Shown: positions 34,201-44,302, numbered from the stretch's first letter. The stretch: 64,000 bases of DNA from Dietzia alimentaria 72 (GCF_000226215.1 NZ_AGFF01000003.1:152004-216003); one strand, 5' to 3'. The notes: generated by a model not told the origin, from the letters alone. Translations and numbers: made by a program.

Positions 34201-34896
34201 TCAGTTGATCTCGTACGTCACCGTGACCTCGACCGACAGTTCCTGACTGCCGGCCTCGATGGGCGTAGAGGCGGCGCTGTCCGCCATCGCCCTCGCCTGA
34301 GGGAACGGTATGGCGCCGTCAGCCGGGGCTTCGACGATCGAGTGCACCGAACCCAGTTCCGAGCCGGCGGCATCGGCGATCTGCTGCGCCTGCTGTTGTG
34401 CCTGGGTGACCGCCTGGGCCCGAGCCTCGGCCCTCAAGGTGCTGTCGTCGGCGATCGAGAACGTCAACTGCTGAACCCGGATGGCATCGCCGGCAGAGCC
34501 TGCGGCGGCATCGATCAAGTCTCCGCTCCGCGAGATATCTCGAAGAGTGGCTTCCACCTGATTGGTGACGGTGTATCCGTCGATCGTGCCGGCCGGCTGA
34601 TAGTTGGGCTGCACCGACAGGTTCATGGTGGAGATGTCCTCGTCGTCGACGCCCTGGTCTTTGATTGTCTGGATCAGGGCGCCGGCGAGTTCCGCGTTTT
34701 CCGCCATCGCGGCGGTGGCTGCGGCCGCCCGGGTTTCAACACCGAGCACGATAGTGACGGTATCGGGGGCCCCGTTGACGATACCGGTGCCCTGCGTGGT
34801 GATCACCGGCCGTTCCTCGCTCGAGGTCGAACAGCCGGCCAGCAACAGTGCGGCGGCGGAGAGTGCAACGGCAACGGATCCTCGTATGTGGGCCAT
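34201..34896 (-). CDS. SIMPL (DUF541) domain lipoprotein
   Basis: A 231-residue lipoprotein. The signal ends in the lipobox LLLAGC (Cys22), followed by SIMPL-domain landmarks ITTQGTGIVNGAPDTVTIVL, DEDISTMNLSVQPNY, GYTVTNQVEATLRD and SVEVTVTYEI at the end. SIMPL proteins occur on the cell surface of many bacteria and have been linked to oxidative-stress resistance, but the molecular activity is unknown. It stands alone, divergent from nothing and 40 bp downstream of the transporter binding-protein gene on the same strand. Confidence 0.85.
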   Translation of the reverse strand: MAHIRGSVAVALSAAALLLAGCSTSSEERPVITTQGTGIVNGAPDTVTIVLGVETRAAAATAAMAENAELAGALIQTIKDQGVDDEDISTMNLSVQPNYQPAGTIDGYTVTNQVEATLRDISRSGDLIDAAAGSAGDAIRVQQLTFSIADDSTLRAEARAQAVTQAQQQAQQIADAAGSELGSVHSIVEAPADGAIPFPQARAMADSAASTPIEAGSQELSVEVTVTYEIN

Positions 34897-34935
34897 ACGT
34901 CACTATGGCCCACAAACGAGTCGGCATCCGTAATT

Positions 34936-36009
34936 TCAGAGCCAGTCGTTGCCGCCGAGTCCGAGCTCAGCCACGTCCAACCGCGGGGTCAGGGCTGTGT
35001 GGGGTGCGAGCCCGTGCTTTTCCAGGACGGCGCGGATCGTCTCCGCCGCGTCGACGTTGAGGGGGCTCGAGACCCACATGCCGTAGGGCAGGTTGACGAA
35101 GCGGTTCTCACGCACGGCCTTGAGGCCCCGGCTCGCGGGGTGAGCCTTAAGTGCGGCGATCTTGTCCTCCACCGTCTGCTCGCCGTAGTCGACGAAGGCG
35201 ATCACGTCCGGGTCTTCGGCAGCGAGGCGCTCCCAGCTGACGCTGGTCCAGGTGTCCGCGATGTCCTCAGCCGCGTTTCGGGCTCCCGCGGCGTCGATGA
35301 TCCCCTGGGGGCCGCCGAATGAACCCGAGGAAAAGATCGTGTCACTGGTGCTGTCGACCAGGAAGATGGTCGGCTTCTCCTCCGGCGCCGGTAGGGCCGT
35401 GAGAGCGTCCAGGCGCTCGCGAACTTCGTCAGCGGCTGCCGCGCCCGTGTCGGCGTTTCCGGTGATGGTGCCGATGTTGCGCAAATCCGTGTCGAGTGCC
35501 GCCCACGGGTCCATAGTCCCGCGTTGGGCCTCGCCCTCGGACTGCCGGCACGCCTCGGTGAGCTGGTAGACGCCGATGTCATGTCCGGCGAGGATGTCCG
35601 GGGTCAATCCCCGTGACTCGGAGAACCCGTAGTTCCAGCCGGCGAACATGACGTCGGGCTGCGCCGCGACAACGTTTTCCAGGGTCGGCCCCTTGCCCGT
35701 CACCTCGTTGAGTCCGTCGATCTGGTCGCGGTAGGCGAGTCGCAGCAGATCCTCGTCCGCGGAGGCTCCGGCTACCGCGCTGAGCTGTTCACGCGCACCT
35801 GCCGACAACGCGATGGAGATGATGCCCGAGTCATAGGCGAACAGCTCGTCCACCGTCTCCGGGTAGGTGACTTCCTGACCACAGTTGACCACTGTGACCT
35901 CGCCACCGGACCCGCCGTCGGTGGTTTCCGTGGCAGCGGAACCGCATGCGGAAACTAGTGTCAGCGTGATCGCCAGCGCAGGGCCTGCTGTGATGACCGA
36001 ACGTTTCAT
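34936..36009 (-). CDS. btuF: Corrinoid ABC transporter substrate-binding lipoprotein
   Basis: A 357-residue periplasmic-binding-type protein with lipobox TLVSAC (Cys22). The two-lobed metal-chelate binding fold (PF01497) is indicated by IISIALSAGAREQLSAVAG, LENVVAAQPDVMFAGW and DPDVIAFVDYGEQTVEDK. It captures the ligand outside the membrane and delivers it to the permease encoded upstream. The family covers siderophores, haem and cobamides; the upstream cobalamin riboswitch makes corrinoid the likely ligand. The start overlaps the ATPase stop by 4 bp. The gene is last in the three-gene operon. Confidence 0.8.
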   Translation of the reverse strand: MKRSVITAGPALAITLTLVSACGSAATETTDGGSGGEVTVVNCGQEVTYPETVDELFAYDSGIISIALSAGAREQLSAVAGASADEDLLRLAYRDQIDGLNEVTGKGPTLENVVAAQPDVMFAGWNYGFSESRGLTPDILAGHDIGVYQLTEACRQSEGEAQRGTMDPWAALDTDLRNIGTITGNADTGAAAADEVRERLDALTALPAPEEKPTIFLVDSTSDTIFSSGSFGGPQGIIDAAGARNAAEDIADTWTSVSWERLAAEDPDVIAFVDYGEQTVEDKIAALKAHPASRGLKAVRENRFVNLPYGMWVSSPLNVDAAETIRAVLEKHGLAPHTALTPRLDVAELGLGGNDWL

Positions 36010-36821
36010 GGATGAGTACTGCTTTCTGTGGTGGTGGCGACCGCGTCCCCGATGAGTAGGTGGGGTCGTCCGGTCCGGGGGTGGGCGATGATGTCCCCTC
36101 GAACGCCAAAGACCTCGTCGAGGAGGTCGGCGGTGAACGTCTCGACAGGTGGCCCGTACGCGACGATCCGGCCGTCGTGGACAACAGCGACCGCGTCGAA
36201 GTACCGCAGGACCAGATCGAGATCGTGGATAGCTGCCACGACGGTGGAACGGAGAGTGTCGAGCGCATCCATCAATCGCAGACGCCAGGCGGCGTCGAGG
36301 TGGTTGGTGGGTTCGTCGAGCATGAGGAGCGGGGTGCGCTGGGCCAGTGTCCGCGCAAGAACAACCCGGTGGCGCTCACCGCCGGAGAGCCGCATGCAGG
36401 ACTGATCCCCTCGGCCGGCCAGTCCTACGGCGTGTAACGCCTGATCGACGATGGCCTGCTCGCCCTCCTCGCCCAGCGCCCACGGCGTGCGGTGTGGCGT
36501 CCGCCCGAGCGCCACGGCCTCGGAGAGGGTGAGCTCGGCTGAGGGCGCCTCCTCTTGGCCCTGAACCGCGATCAACCGCGCACGCTGCCTGGACCGCATC
36601 CGGTGCAGGTCCTCGCCGTCGACGGTCACCGAACCCGACACCGGGCTGTCCAGGCCGGCCAGCACTCTCAGGAGCGTCGACTTCCCGGCGCCGTTCGGAC
36701 CGACCAGGGCGAGCCTGGAACCCGCCGGGACATCGAGGTCGACCGAAGAGACGATGACCCTCTTTCCCCTGGCGCAGGACACCTCATCTGCGGCCAGGCG
36801 AACGCCGCCCGTCCCCGTCAT
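36006..36821 (-). CDS. btuD: Corrinoid ABC transporter ATP-binding protein
   Basis: A 271-residue ABC ATPase of the FecE/BtuD type. Walker A is GPNGAGKST, the Q-loop lies near VQGQEEAPSAELTL, the signature is RLSGGERHRVVLARTL, Walker B is LLMLDEPTNHLD and the H-loop is VVAAIHDLDLVLRYFD. The start at 36821 overlaps the permease stop in ATGA, and the open frame further upstream is only a shadow of the permease gene. It powers import of the corrinoid delivered by the binding protein. Confidence 0.85.
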   Translation of the reverse strand: MTGTGGVRLAADEVSCARGKRVIVSSVDLDVPAGSRLALVGPNGAGKSTLLRVLAGLDSPVSGSVTVDGEDLHRMRSRQRARLIAVQGQEEAPSAELTLSEAVALGRTPHRTPWALGEEGEQAIVDQALHAVGLAGRGDQSCMRLSGGERHRVVLARTLAQRTPLLMLDEPTNHLDAAWRLRLMDALDTLRSTVVAAIHDLDLVLRYFDAVAVVHDGRIVAYGPPVETFTADLLDEVFGVRGDIIAHPRTGRPHLLIGDAVATTTESSTHP

Positions 36822-37945
36822 GACGCGTTCCCGAACGCGTAGGCGCGGCGGCCCATCAGCAGCAGGAAGATCGGAGCGCCGATGATCCCGGTGACGATGC
36901 CCAGCGGCATCTCCTGGGGGGCGGCGATCACGCGGGAGAGCACGTCCACCCACACCAGGAAGAGCGCACCCGCCGCTGCGGCCACGGGGAGCATGGCCCG
37001 ATGGGTGGCACCCACGACCAGCCGTGCTGCGTGGGGGATGATCAGTCCCACAAACCCGACGCCTCCGGCCACCGCGACCAACACCCCCACCAGCAGGCCC
37101 TGATATACGAAGAGCCCGATGCGGAGAGCGCGTACCGGCACCCCGAGCGAGGCCGCCGTGTCCGAGCCGGTCGCGTAGGCATCGAGCCACGAGTGCAGCA
37201 CCAGACCCGTTGCCAGCGCCACCGCGACAACCCCCGCCGCGAGGGGCACCTTGGACCAGGTCGCCCCGGCGACGCTGCCGAGCATCCAGTGCATGACCGT
37301 CTCGGCCGAGCGCGAGTCGGTGGCCACAAAAACCAGGAATGACGACACGGCGGTGAACGCCGATGACAGCACGACACCGGCGAGGATCAATCGCAGAGCG
37401 GTGAGTCCGCCGGTCGCACTGGCCACCGCGTAGACGAGCACGGTGGCGCCCAGTGCGCCGAGCAGCGCCCCTCCCGACAGGGCCCACACGCCGAGGCCGC
37501 CGAGAAAACCGACGGTGATCACGGCCGTGGCGCCCACTGCGGCCCCGGCGGATACTCCGAGGAGATACGGCTCGGCGAGTGGATTGCGCACGAGGGTCTG
37601 CATCGCGGCCCCGGCGAGTGCGAGGCCCGCCCCGACCACGGCGGCGAGCACTGATCGAGGTAGACGCAGGTCGAGGATGATGATGGAGTGCGCACGCTCG
37701 GCTTCGCCGCCGGTGACCGCCGCCCATACCGTCCGCCAGACGTCGCTGACCGGGATGTGCTCGGCGCCAAAGGCAACCGAGCTGACGACGCTGGTCGCTG
37801 TCAGCAGGGTGAGAACGATCGCCAAGGGGATCGGGGGGAGCCTGCGGGCCGAGCGTGACGATCGATGGGGCGCGGGCGATGCAGCGGCCGCCCGCTCAGC
37901 CCCGGCGTTGATCTCAACGTCGACGGGCTCATACGTGGAGTACAC
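36818..37945 (-). CDS. btuC: Corrinoid ABC transporter permease (FecCD family)
   Basis: A 375-residue permease with a polar N-terminal tail of about 40 residues and about nine or ten transmembrane helices. Family marks are LRLPRSVLAAVVGAGLALAG, MQTLVRNPLAEPYLLGVSAG, GGVGFVGLIIPHAARLVVG and the C-terminal EMPLGIVTGIIGAPIFLLLM. The start is GTG at 37943-37945 behind AAGG. It is the first gene after the riboswitch, so its translation or transcription should fall when adenosylcobalamin is plentiful. Confidence 0.87.
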   Translation of the reverse strand: MYSTYEPVDVEINAGAERAAAASPAPHRSSRSARRLPPIPLAIVLTLLTATSVVSSVAFGAEHIPVSDVWRTVWAAVTGGEAERAHSIIILDLRLPRSVLAAVVGAGLALAGAAMQTLVRNPLAEPYLLGVSAGAAVGATAVITVGFLGGLGVWALSGGALLGALGATVLVYAVASATGGLTALRLILAGVVLSSAFTAVSSFLVFVATDSRSAETVMHWMLGSVAGATWSKVPLAAGVVAVALATGLVLHSWLDAYATGSDTAASLGVPVRALRIGLFVYQGLLVGVLVAVAGGVGFVGLIIPHAARLVVGATHRAMLPVAAAAGALFLVWVDVLSRVIAAPQEMPLGIVTGIIGAPIFLLLMGRRAYAFGNAS

Positions 37946-37996
37946 GTGTGACCTTGTCTCTTCAAAACCTGTGCGCGAGGTTCACTCGGATGTCGC

Positions 37997-38170
37997 GGAA
38001 CCGACAGGTATTCGGACTCGGGATCTGCCCTCCGCGGCGCCTTCCCGGAACAAGTTCCAGTGGCTTTCTGCCGGTTCGGTACCCCACACCGCTGCGCGCC
38101 AGTCCCGGAGTCTCACCGGGTTCCCTGGCATCCGTCTATCCCCGGGGGGACGCCGGATGCGGTCGGTTCC
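37997..38170 (-). promoter_or_regulatory. Cobalamin riboswitch
   Basis: Reading leftward, the P1 helix is GGAACCGAC (38162-38170) with GTCGGTTCC (37997-38005). Inside are the conserved core GCCAGGGAA, CCGGTGAGACTCCGGGACTG, a GCGCGCAGCGG segment, AGCCACTGG with the following GGGAAGGCG, and the closing GAGTCCGAATACCTGTC. These are the diagnostic blocks of the B12-binding riboswitch in the expected order. It ends about 50 nt before the btuC GTG. No separate terminator is evident, so control may be at translation. Confidence 0.93.
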
Positions 38171-38205
38171 GGGCTCGACGGTAACAGAGCCCCGTGATCA
38201 CCGGC

Positions 38206-39504
38206 TCACTGCCCGACCGCCTCGAGAACCTCGCGGTGTCGGCGCTCGATGGTGACCCGATCGTCCGCGTTGCGGGTGCCGTCGAGGGCGTCGTCGCGGA
38301 GTTTGGTGGCGTGCCGGGCGAGAACCGCGCGACGTTCGGGATCGTCGAGTACTCGCGCGGCCACCGCCAGGACGTCGAGCATCCGGATGCTGACAGCCGG
38401 CGCGCCGGCCCCGAACTGCCGCATCTGGTCGAACATCGCGTCGACCAGGCCCGTGAAGTCGGACGTTGCCGCGACCAGTCGGACCTCGCCGTCCCTGGCA
38501 TGAACCCCGGTGGGCCAGCGACGATCCTCTAGGGTGCACAGCGCGTCGCCGAATCGGTCGATGACGTCGACCGCGGTGAACGGGTCGTTGGTGCCCGGGC
38601 TCAGGGCGCGTGTGCCCACCTCGACGAGCAGTCGCACGGCGTGTTCCACGTCCTGGTCTTGAGTGCGCGAGGTGCCGACGGTGAGTCGTGCATAGAGGCC
38701 GTCGGGAACGCTCGGCAAGGCAACGGCGATGGGGGAGTTGGGGTAGAGGTAGTCGCCGGGCCTGACCAGTAGACGGATCGTCGAGTCGGACTCAACGGCG
38801 AGGTTGACCAGCCCCTCATGGTCGACCAGTTGTAGGTACCCACCTTTGCGGGCGTAGAGGGTCTCGGCACCGGACCAGAACTCCTCGTCCGGTGCTGGCA
38901 ACGCGGTGCGCTCGGCGTCGCTCGGCTCGGTGGCTGACAGGAGGGAGGACCGGAGGTCCGAGGTGAGGAGGTTGACGACTCGAGTGGTGTTGATCGACCT
39001 GGTGACGTGGTCGATGAAGTAGACAAGTGCGCCGATGCAGCCGAGCGCCATAACCAGAGCGAGGGTGACGTTGTAATACGGAACGAATGGTGGCCCCTCG
39101 TCACCGCCGGTGACCGTGCGCAGGCTGTAGAGGCTGAATGCGAACGTGGAGATGAAGATGCCCAGGGTGACCTGGTTCCCACGGTCCTCGGTGAAGTTCT
39201 GGAGCAGCCGCGGACCCATCGAGCCGGCGGCGTAGGACAGGGCCGCGATCGTGATGGAGAAGACGGTGCCACCGACTCCGATCGAGCTGCTCGCGATCGC
39301 GGACAGGACGCTCCGGGATCCGTCCACCCCGCCGTCGTAGAGCCAGCCTGCCGCGCCCCCGTCACCGGCCGACAACGCGGTGACCGGGTTTCGGGACAGC
39401 CACGTCCCCAGGAAAGCAAGTGCGAGAGCGGTGAGGGTCATGACCGCGGGCAGGAACCAGAAGCGCAAGCTGATCTGGCGGAGTCTGAAACGAAGCTTGG
39501 CCAT
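38206..39504 (-). CDS. DUF2254 membrane protein
   Basis: A 432-residue protein with the DUF2254 layout. There are four transmembrane helices in the first 160 residues (FLPAVMTLTALALAFLGTWL, SSIGVGGTVFSITIAALSY, LGIFISTFAFSLYSL and ALVMALGCIGALVYFIDHV), then a large soluble C-terminal domain. Family phrases include GPRLLQNFTEDRGNQ and ALSPGTNDPFTAVDVIDR. GAGGAGAACC precedes the ATG. The function of the family is unknown. It is divergent from the lactate-monooxygenase-like gene. Confidence 0.85.
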   Translation of the reverse strand: MAKLRFRLRQISLRFWFLPAVMTLTALALAFLGTWLSRNPVTALSAGDGGAAGWLYDGGVDGSRSVLSAIASSSIGVGGTVFSITIAALSYAAGSMGPRLLQNFTEDRGNQVTLGIFISTFAFSLYSLRTVTGGDEGPPFVPYYNVTLALVMALGCIGALVYFIDHVTRSINTTRVVNLLTSDLRSSLLSATEPSDAERTALPAPDEEFWSGAETLYARKGGYLQLVDHEGLVNLAVESDSTIRLLVRPGDYLYPNSPIAVALPSVPDGLYARLTVGTSRTQDQDVEHAVRLLVEVGTRALSPGTNDPFTAVDVIDRFGDALCTLEDRRWPTGVHARDGEVRLVAATSDFTGLVDAMFDQMRQFGAGAPAVSIRMLDVLAVAARVLDDPERRAVLARHATKLRDDALDGTRNADDRVTIERRHREVLEAVGQ

Positions 39505-39583
39505 GGTTCTCCTCGCGATGGTGCTGCCCAGCGTATCCGCGCGACGGACTACGAGAGGGGCTGTGGCTCGATACGCTCACGTC

Positions 39584-40873
39584 ATGTCAGCAGCAAAGGA
39601 CACCCTCGGCCGCGCGCGTCAGAACGTCATCTATCGCGCGGGCATCTCCGGAATCACACCGAAGGTGCCGACGGGGGCCGGCCGGCTGGAGGCCGCGGCG
39701 AAGCGTGCACTGGCGCGCCGGCCGGGCGGTAGGAAGGCGTGGGCGTATATCTATGGCGGGGCGGGCGCCGGAGCGACGATGGACGCCAACCGTGCAGCCT
39801 TTGACCGCCGTCAGATCGTCCCGCGGATGCTGCGGGACACCTCAGAGCGCGACCTCTCGGTGGAATTGTTCGGCCGACGACTGCCCGCCCCGGTCCTGGT
39901 GGCCCCGATAGGCGCTGCCGGGCTCATCACCCGGGACGCCGACATCGACGTGGGAGCGGCGGCTGCGGAGCGGGGCCTGCCCTACATCCTGTCCTCGCAG
40001 GGGTCCTCCCCGATGGAGGCGGCCGCCGCGGCGATGGGTTCGTCTCCCCGGTGGTTTCAGCTCTACTGGAGTAAGGACGAGGAGCTCGTCGACAGCTTCA
40101 TCGCCCGCGCGGAGGCGATCGGCGCGGGAGCACTCGTCGTCACGCTCGACACGACGACGCTCGGCTGGCGGCCCTGGGACCTGGACCTGGGCTCCCTGCC
40201 GTTCACGCGTGGGGTCGGCATCGCCCAGTACACCTCGGACGCTCGGTTCGCCGAGTTGGTCGCCGAGCGGCTAGCCGCGGATGCGGAGGAAGCCCCGGTG
40301 ACGGTAACGCCGCAGGCGGTGAAGACCCTGGTGGAGATGGCCCGCAACATGCCGGGACGACTCGTCGACAACCTCCGCGCGCCCGAGACCCGCGCAGCAG
40401 TGCAGACCTTCCTCGACACCTTCTCTAATCCCGCCCTGAATTGGGAGCACATCGCGACGCTGCGGGAGCGTACGCGCCTTCCGGTGGTCCTCAAGGGTGT
40501 CCTGCACCCGGACGATGCGCGACGCGCGTTCGACGCGGGTGTCGACGCGGTGATGGTCTCCAACCACGGGGGCAGGCAGGTCGACGGTGCGATCGGCTCG
40601 CTCGATGCGCTCGTGCGGGTCCGTGAGGCGGTGGGATCCGAGCCGACCGTGCTCCTGGACTCGGGGATCCGCGGCGGTGCCGACGTCGTCAAAGCGATGG
40701 CGTGCGGGGCCGATGCGGTCACTCTCGGGCGCCCCCACCTCTACGGTCTGGCGATCGCCGGCCGCCGTGGCGTCGGTGAGGTGTTGGACAACATACTCGC
40801 CGAGATCGATCTGACCATGTCGTTGTCCGGGGTGAGCTCGTGGGGCGAGGTCGACGCCGGTCTGCTGGCCTGA
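39584..40873 (+). CDS. FMN-dependent alpha-hydroxy-acid oxidase, lactate-2-monooxygenase type
   Basis: A 429-residue TIM-barrel flavoenzyme. FMN-site segments are APVLVAPIGAAGL, YILSSQGSSPME and WFQLYWSKDEE. The TLDTTTLGWRPWDLDLG segment plus the long following loop resemble mycobacterial lactate monooxygenase. The catalytic His is in VSNHGGRQVDG, and DSGIRGGADVVKAMACGAD binds phosphate. Lactate monooxygenase converts L-lactate to acetate, CO2 and water. Other members are lactate dehydrogenases, so the product is inferred. The ATG at 39584 lacks a strong ribosome site; the frame continues upstream but over the DUF2254 promoter. Confidence 0.8.
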   Translation: MSAAKDTLGRARQNVIYRAGISGITPKVPTGAGRLEAAAKRALARRPGGRKAWAYIYGGAGAGATMDANRAAFDRRQIVPRMLRDTSERDLSVELFGRRLPAPVLVAPIGAAGLITRDADIDVGAAAAERGLPYILSSQGSSPMEAAAAAMGSSPRWFQLYWSKDEELVDSFIARAEAIGAGALVVTLDTTTLGWRPWDLDLGSLPFTRGVGIAQYTSDARFAELVAERLAADAEEAPVTVTPQAVKTLVEMARNMPGRLVDNLRAPETRAAVQTFLDTFSNPALNWEHIATLRERTRLPVVLKGVLHPDDARRAFDAGVDAVMVSNHGGRQVDGAIGSLDALVRVREAVGSEPTVLLDSGIRGGADVVKAMACGADAVTLGRPHLYGLAIAGRRGVGEVLDNILAEIDLTMSLSGVSSWGEVDAGLLA

Positions 40874-40905
40874 CGGTCATCTACCTGAGGTCACCCTCAC
40901 GTTAG

Positions 40906-40921
40906 TGTGGGATGTCTCACA
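40906..40921. promoter_or_regulatory. CRP/GlxR-like binding site upstream of pntA
   Basis: TGTGGGATGTCTCACA matches the TGTGA-N6-TCACA consensus of CRP/GlxR regulators with one base difference. It lies 224 bp before the pntA ATG and 33 bp after the preceding gene stop. The 270-bp gap holds the pntAB promoter region; AAGGA lies before the ATG. Confidence 0.55.
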
Positions 40922-41144
40922 AAACGCGGCGTTGGAGCTATTCGGGATCGTTTGGCGACCGGGGTGTCCAGTAAAGTCAGCCGGAAGTTCTTCCGGCGGT
41001 CAAGGCGGTACCCCCGCAGATTCCCGGAAGAGACGCCTCGATGGCGGACGATGCACGGGCCACCCTCCTGCCCACTTGTGCCTCTCGCGACAGAGCGCTG
41101 GTGTGTAGACACCGGCTTTTCACAACGCTGTAAAAGGATGCCCT

Positions 41145-42761
41145 ATGGCCTCGAGCCTTGAAGAGATCCCAGATATGAAGCCGGATTCGGATGTCCCGGA
41201 GCCTGGTGCCGCGCCGTCGGTGATCGGCATCGTCGCCGAGTCCAACCCGGCGGAGAACCGGGTGGCGGCCACACCCGAGACGGTGGCGAAGTTGATCGGC
41301 CTCGGCTACCGGGTAGTGGTGGAGCGCGGTGCCGGAACGCGCGCCGAGTTCGCTGACCCGGCCTACGCCGAAGCCGGCGCCGAGCTGGTCGATGGTGACG
41401 CGGCCTGGTCGAGCGATGTCGTGATGAAGGTCGCCGTCCCCACTGAGGCCGAGGTCGCCCGGGTGCGGTCCGGCGCCAACCTGGTAAGCCTGCTCGCCCC
41501 GGCGCAGAATGAGCACCTGCTGACCGTCCTCACCAAGCAGGGCGTCACCGCCCTCGCCATGGACGCGGTGCCGCGCATCTCGCGCGCCCAGTCGATGGAC
41601 GTGTTGTCCTCGATGGCCAATATCGCCGGCTATCGCGCGGTGATCGAGGCGGCTCACCACTTCGGCCGCTTCTTCACCGGTCAGGTCACGGCCGCGGGCA
41701 AGGTCCCGCCCGCCAAGGTCCTGGTGGCGGGTGCCGGTGTGGCCGGACTGGCCGCCATCGGTGCGGCCTCCAGCCTCGGCGCCATCGTGCGCGCCACCGA
41801 CCCGCGGCCCGAGGTCGCGGATCAGGTCAAGTCGATCGGCGGCGAGTACCTGCCCGTCGAGGTGCCCGAAGAGGAGAAGGAGGTTTCGTCGGACGGCTAC
41901 GCCAAGGCCACCAGCGAGGCCTACGACAAGGCTGCTGCCGACCTGTATACGACGCAGGCCGCGGACGTGGACATCATCATCACCACCGCCCTCATCCCGG
42001 GTCGTGCGGCGCCGCGTCTGATCACAGCCGCGGACATCGCCGCGATGAAGCGCGGGTCCGTGATCGTCGACATGGCGGCGGCCCAGGGCGGCAACGTTGA
42101 AGGCAGCGTGGCCGACCAGGTGGTGGTGACCGAGAACGGCGTCACGATCATCGGTTACACCGACCTCGCGGGCCGTCTTCCCGCGCAGGCCTCGCAGCTC
42201 TACGGAACCAACCTGGTCAACCTGGCCAAGCTGGTCACCCCGGAGAAGGACGGCCAGTGGGCGCTGGACATGGACGACGTCGTCCAGCGCGGCGTCACCG
42301 TCACCAAGGGCGGCGACCTCATGTGGCCCCCGCCGCCCGTCCAGGTCAGTGCAGCACCGCCCGCCGCGGCCGCCGCCGAACCGGCGGAGCCCCCGGCGGA
42401 GAAAAAGAAGATGTCCTCGGGCGCCAAGATGGGCCTGATCGGTCTGGGCATGGCACTGCTGGTGGTGCTGATCGCCATCGCACCCGGTGAGATCCCGCAG
42501 CACATCACGGTGTTCGTGCTGGCCATCGTCATCGGTTACTACGTGATCGGCAACGTCCACCACGCGCTGCACACGCCGCTGATGTCGGTAACCAACGCGA
42601 TCTCGGGCGTCATCGTCGTGGGGGCGCTGCTGCAGATCGGCATCGACAACACGGTCGGGCTCGCCCTGGCCGCCATCGCGATCCTGGTCGCGTCCATCAA
42701 CGTCTTCGGCGGTTTCGCCGTGACCCGTCGCATGCTCGCCATGTTCTCGAAGGGAGCCTGA
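41145..42761 (+). CDS. pntA: NAD(P) transhydrogenase alpha subunit (fused form)
   Basis: A 538-residue protein. The N-terminal NAD(H)-binding domain runs to about residue 400, with [17 protein letters not shown], the Rossmann turn [20 protein letters not shown] and [16 protein letters not shown]. An Ala/Pro-rich linker leads to a four-helix membrane domain (about 425-535). This is the Escherichia coli-type alpha subunit, whereas many actinobacteria split it in two. With the beta subunit it uses the proton gradient to make NADPH from NADH. The beta gene follows after 4 bp. A CRP/GlxR-like site upstream suggests carbon-source control. Confidence 0.93.
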   Translation: MASSLEEIPDMKPDSDVPEPGAAPSVIGIVAESNPAENRVAATPETVAKLIGLGYRVVVERGAGTRAEFADPAYAEAGAELVDGDAAWSSDVVMKVAVPTEAEVARVRSGANLVSLLAPAQNEHLLTVLTKQGVTALAMDAVPRISRAQSMDVLSSMANIAGYRAVIEAAHHFGRFFTGQVTAAGKVPPAKVLVAGAGVAGLAAIGAASSLGAIVRATDPRPEVADQVKSIGGEYLPVEVPEEEKEVSSDGYAKATSEAYDKAAADLYTTQAADVDIIITTALIPGRAAPRLITAADIAAMKRGSVIVDMAAAQGGNVEGSVADQVVVTENGVTIIGYTDLAGRLPAQASQLYGTNLVNLAKLVTPEKDGQWALDMDDVVQRGVTVTKGGDLMWPPPPVQVSAAPPAAAAAEPAEPPAEKKKMSSGAKMGLIGLGMALLVVLIAIAPGEIPQHITVFVLAIVIGYYVIGNVHHALHTPLMSVTNAISGVIVVGALLQIGIDNTVGLALAAIAILVASINVFGGFAVTRRMLAMFSKGA

Positions 42762-42765
42762 GACC

Positions 42766-44184
42766 ATGTCACTCGTGACCGCCGCTAATGCGGCATACGT
42801 CGTCGCCGCGCTGCTGTTCATCCTCTCGCTGGCAGGTCTGTCCAAGCATGAGACCGCGCGCCGCGGACTGAGCTTCGGCATCGCCGGTATGGCCCTGGCG
42901 CTCGTCGCCACCATCGTGTTGGTCCTCGACAACGAGCCCGCCACCATCGGCATCGCGTTGATGGCCGTGGCAGTGGTCGTGGGCGCCGGAATCGGCATCA
43001 TGCGCGCCCGCAGCGTGCAGATGACCGAGATGCCCGAACTGATCGCGCTGCTGCACTCGTTCGTCGGCCTGGCCGCCGTGCTCGTGGGGTGGAACGGATA
43101 TATCGAGCCCGAGCTCCACGGTGAGCTGACGGGTTCCCTGCTGGGCATCCACCACGCCGAGGTGTTCATCGGCGTGTTCATCGGTGCCGTGACCCTCACC
43201 GGCTCGATCGTCGCCTACCTCAAGCTGTCCGGGAAGATGAAGTCCGCGCCGCTCGTCCTGCCCGGGAAGAACCTGATCAACCTCGGCATCATCATCGCCT
43301 TTGTCGCGCTGACCGTGTGGTTCGTCATCACCCCGGCACTGTGGATGCTCATCGTGGTGACGGCTCTGGCACTGGTGCTGGGCTGGCATCTGGTGGCCTC
43401 CATCGGCGGCGGCGACATGCCGGTCGTGGTGTCCATGCTCAACTCGTACTCGGGCTGGGCCGCCGCGGCCACGGGCTTCCTGCTCGGCAACGACCTGCTC
43501 ATCGTCACCGGCGCGCTGGTCGGCTCCTCCGGTGCGTACCTGTCCTACATCATGTGCAAGGCCATGAACCGCTCGTTCATCTCCGTCATCATGGGCGGCT
43601 TCGGTATCGAGGCCTCGTCCGGTGAGGGCAAGGACCACGGCGAGCACACCGAGATTGACGTGTCCGGTGCGGCTGAGCTGCTGGCCAATGCGAACTCGGT
43701 CATCATCGCCCCGGGTTACGGCATGGCCGTCGCCCAGGCGCAATACCCGGTCGCCGACCTCACCCGCACCCTGCGGGACCGCGGCGTCGACGTGCGTTTT
43801 GCCGTCCACCCCGTGGCGGGTCGTCTGCCCGGCCACATGAACGTGCTGCTGGCCGAGGCCAAGGTGCCGTACGACATCGTGATGGAGCTCGACGAGATCA
43901 ACGATGACTTCGCCGAGACCGACGTCGTGCTCGTGATTGGTGCCAACGACACCGTCAACCCGGACGCCGCGGAGGACCCGGGTAGTCCGATCGCCGGTAT
44001 GCCCGTCCTGCACGTGTGGGAGGCCGAGAACGTGATCGTGTTCAAGCGCTCGATGGCCGCCGGATACGCCGGCGTCCAGAACCCGCTGTTCTTCCGCGAG
44101 AACACCGACATGCTGTTCGGCGACGCCAAGGACCGCGTCGACGACATCCTCGGTGCGCTCAAGGAACAGGGCGCCTCGGTCTGA
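42766..44184 (+). CDS. pntB: NAD(P) transhydrogenase beta subunit
   Basis: A 472-residue protein. The N-terminal 280 residues are about eight or nine transmembrane helices (for example [17 protein letters not shown], with [19 protein letters not shown]). The C-terminal NADP(H)-binding domain has [52 protein letters not shown] and [17 protein letters not shown], all hallmarks of PntB. It pairs with the alpha subunit in the cytoplasmic membrane. A strong terminator follows. Confidence 0.95.
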   Translation: MSLVTAANAAYVVAALLFILSLAGLSKHETARRGLSFGIAGMALALVATIVLVLDNEPATIGIALMAVAVVVGAGIGIMRARSVQMTEMPELIALLHSFVGLAAVLVGWNGYIEPELHGELTGSLLGIHHAEVFIGVFIGAVTLTGSIVAYLKLSGKMKSAPLVLPGKNLINLGIIIAFVALTVWFVITPALWMLIVVTALALVLGWHLVASIGGGDMPVVVSMLNSYSGWAAAATGFLLGNDLLIVTGALVGSSGAYLSYIMCKAMNRSFISVIMGGFGIEASSGEGKDHGEHTEIDVSGAAELLANANSVIIAPGYGMAVAQAQYPVADLTRTLRDRGVDVRFAVHPVAGRLPGHMNVLLAEAKVPYDIVMELDEINDDFAETDVVLVIGANDTVNPDAAEDPGSPIAGMPVLHVWEAENVIVFKRSMAAGYAGVQNPLFFRENTDMLFGDAKDRVDDILGALKEQGASV

Positions 44185-44230
44185 CCGGGAGCAGCCGGCT
44201 CACCGCCGGCACCTGACACCGCACACGAAG

Positions 44231-44262
44231 GGGCGGCCCCGAGCAGGGGCCGCCCTTTTGTT
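44231..44262 (+). terminator. Rho-independent terminator after pntB
   Basis: GGGCGGCCCC (44231-44240) and GGGGCCGCCC (44246-44255) form a perfect 10-bp stem with a GAGCA loop, followed by TTTTGTT. It ends the pntAB transcript before the convergent gene. Confidence 0.92.
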
Positions 44263-44302
44263 CTGTCGGACCGGGTTTCACGTGGAACCCGGATGGTGCC
44301 CG

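Noticed and set aside
36822..37727. Long N-terminal extension of the btuD frame
   Set aside because: It overlaps the permease and is Arg-rich shadow sequence; the ATGA overlap gives the natural start at 36821.
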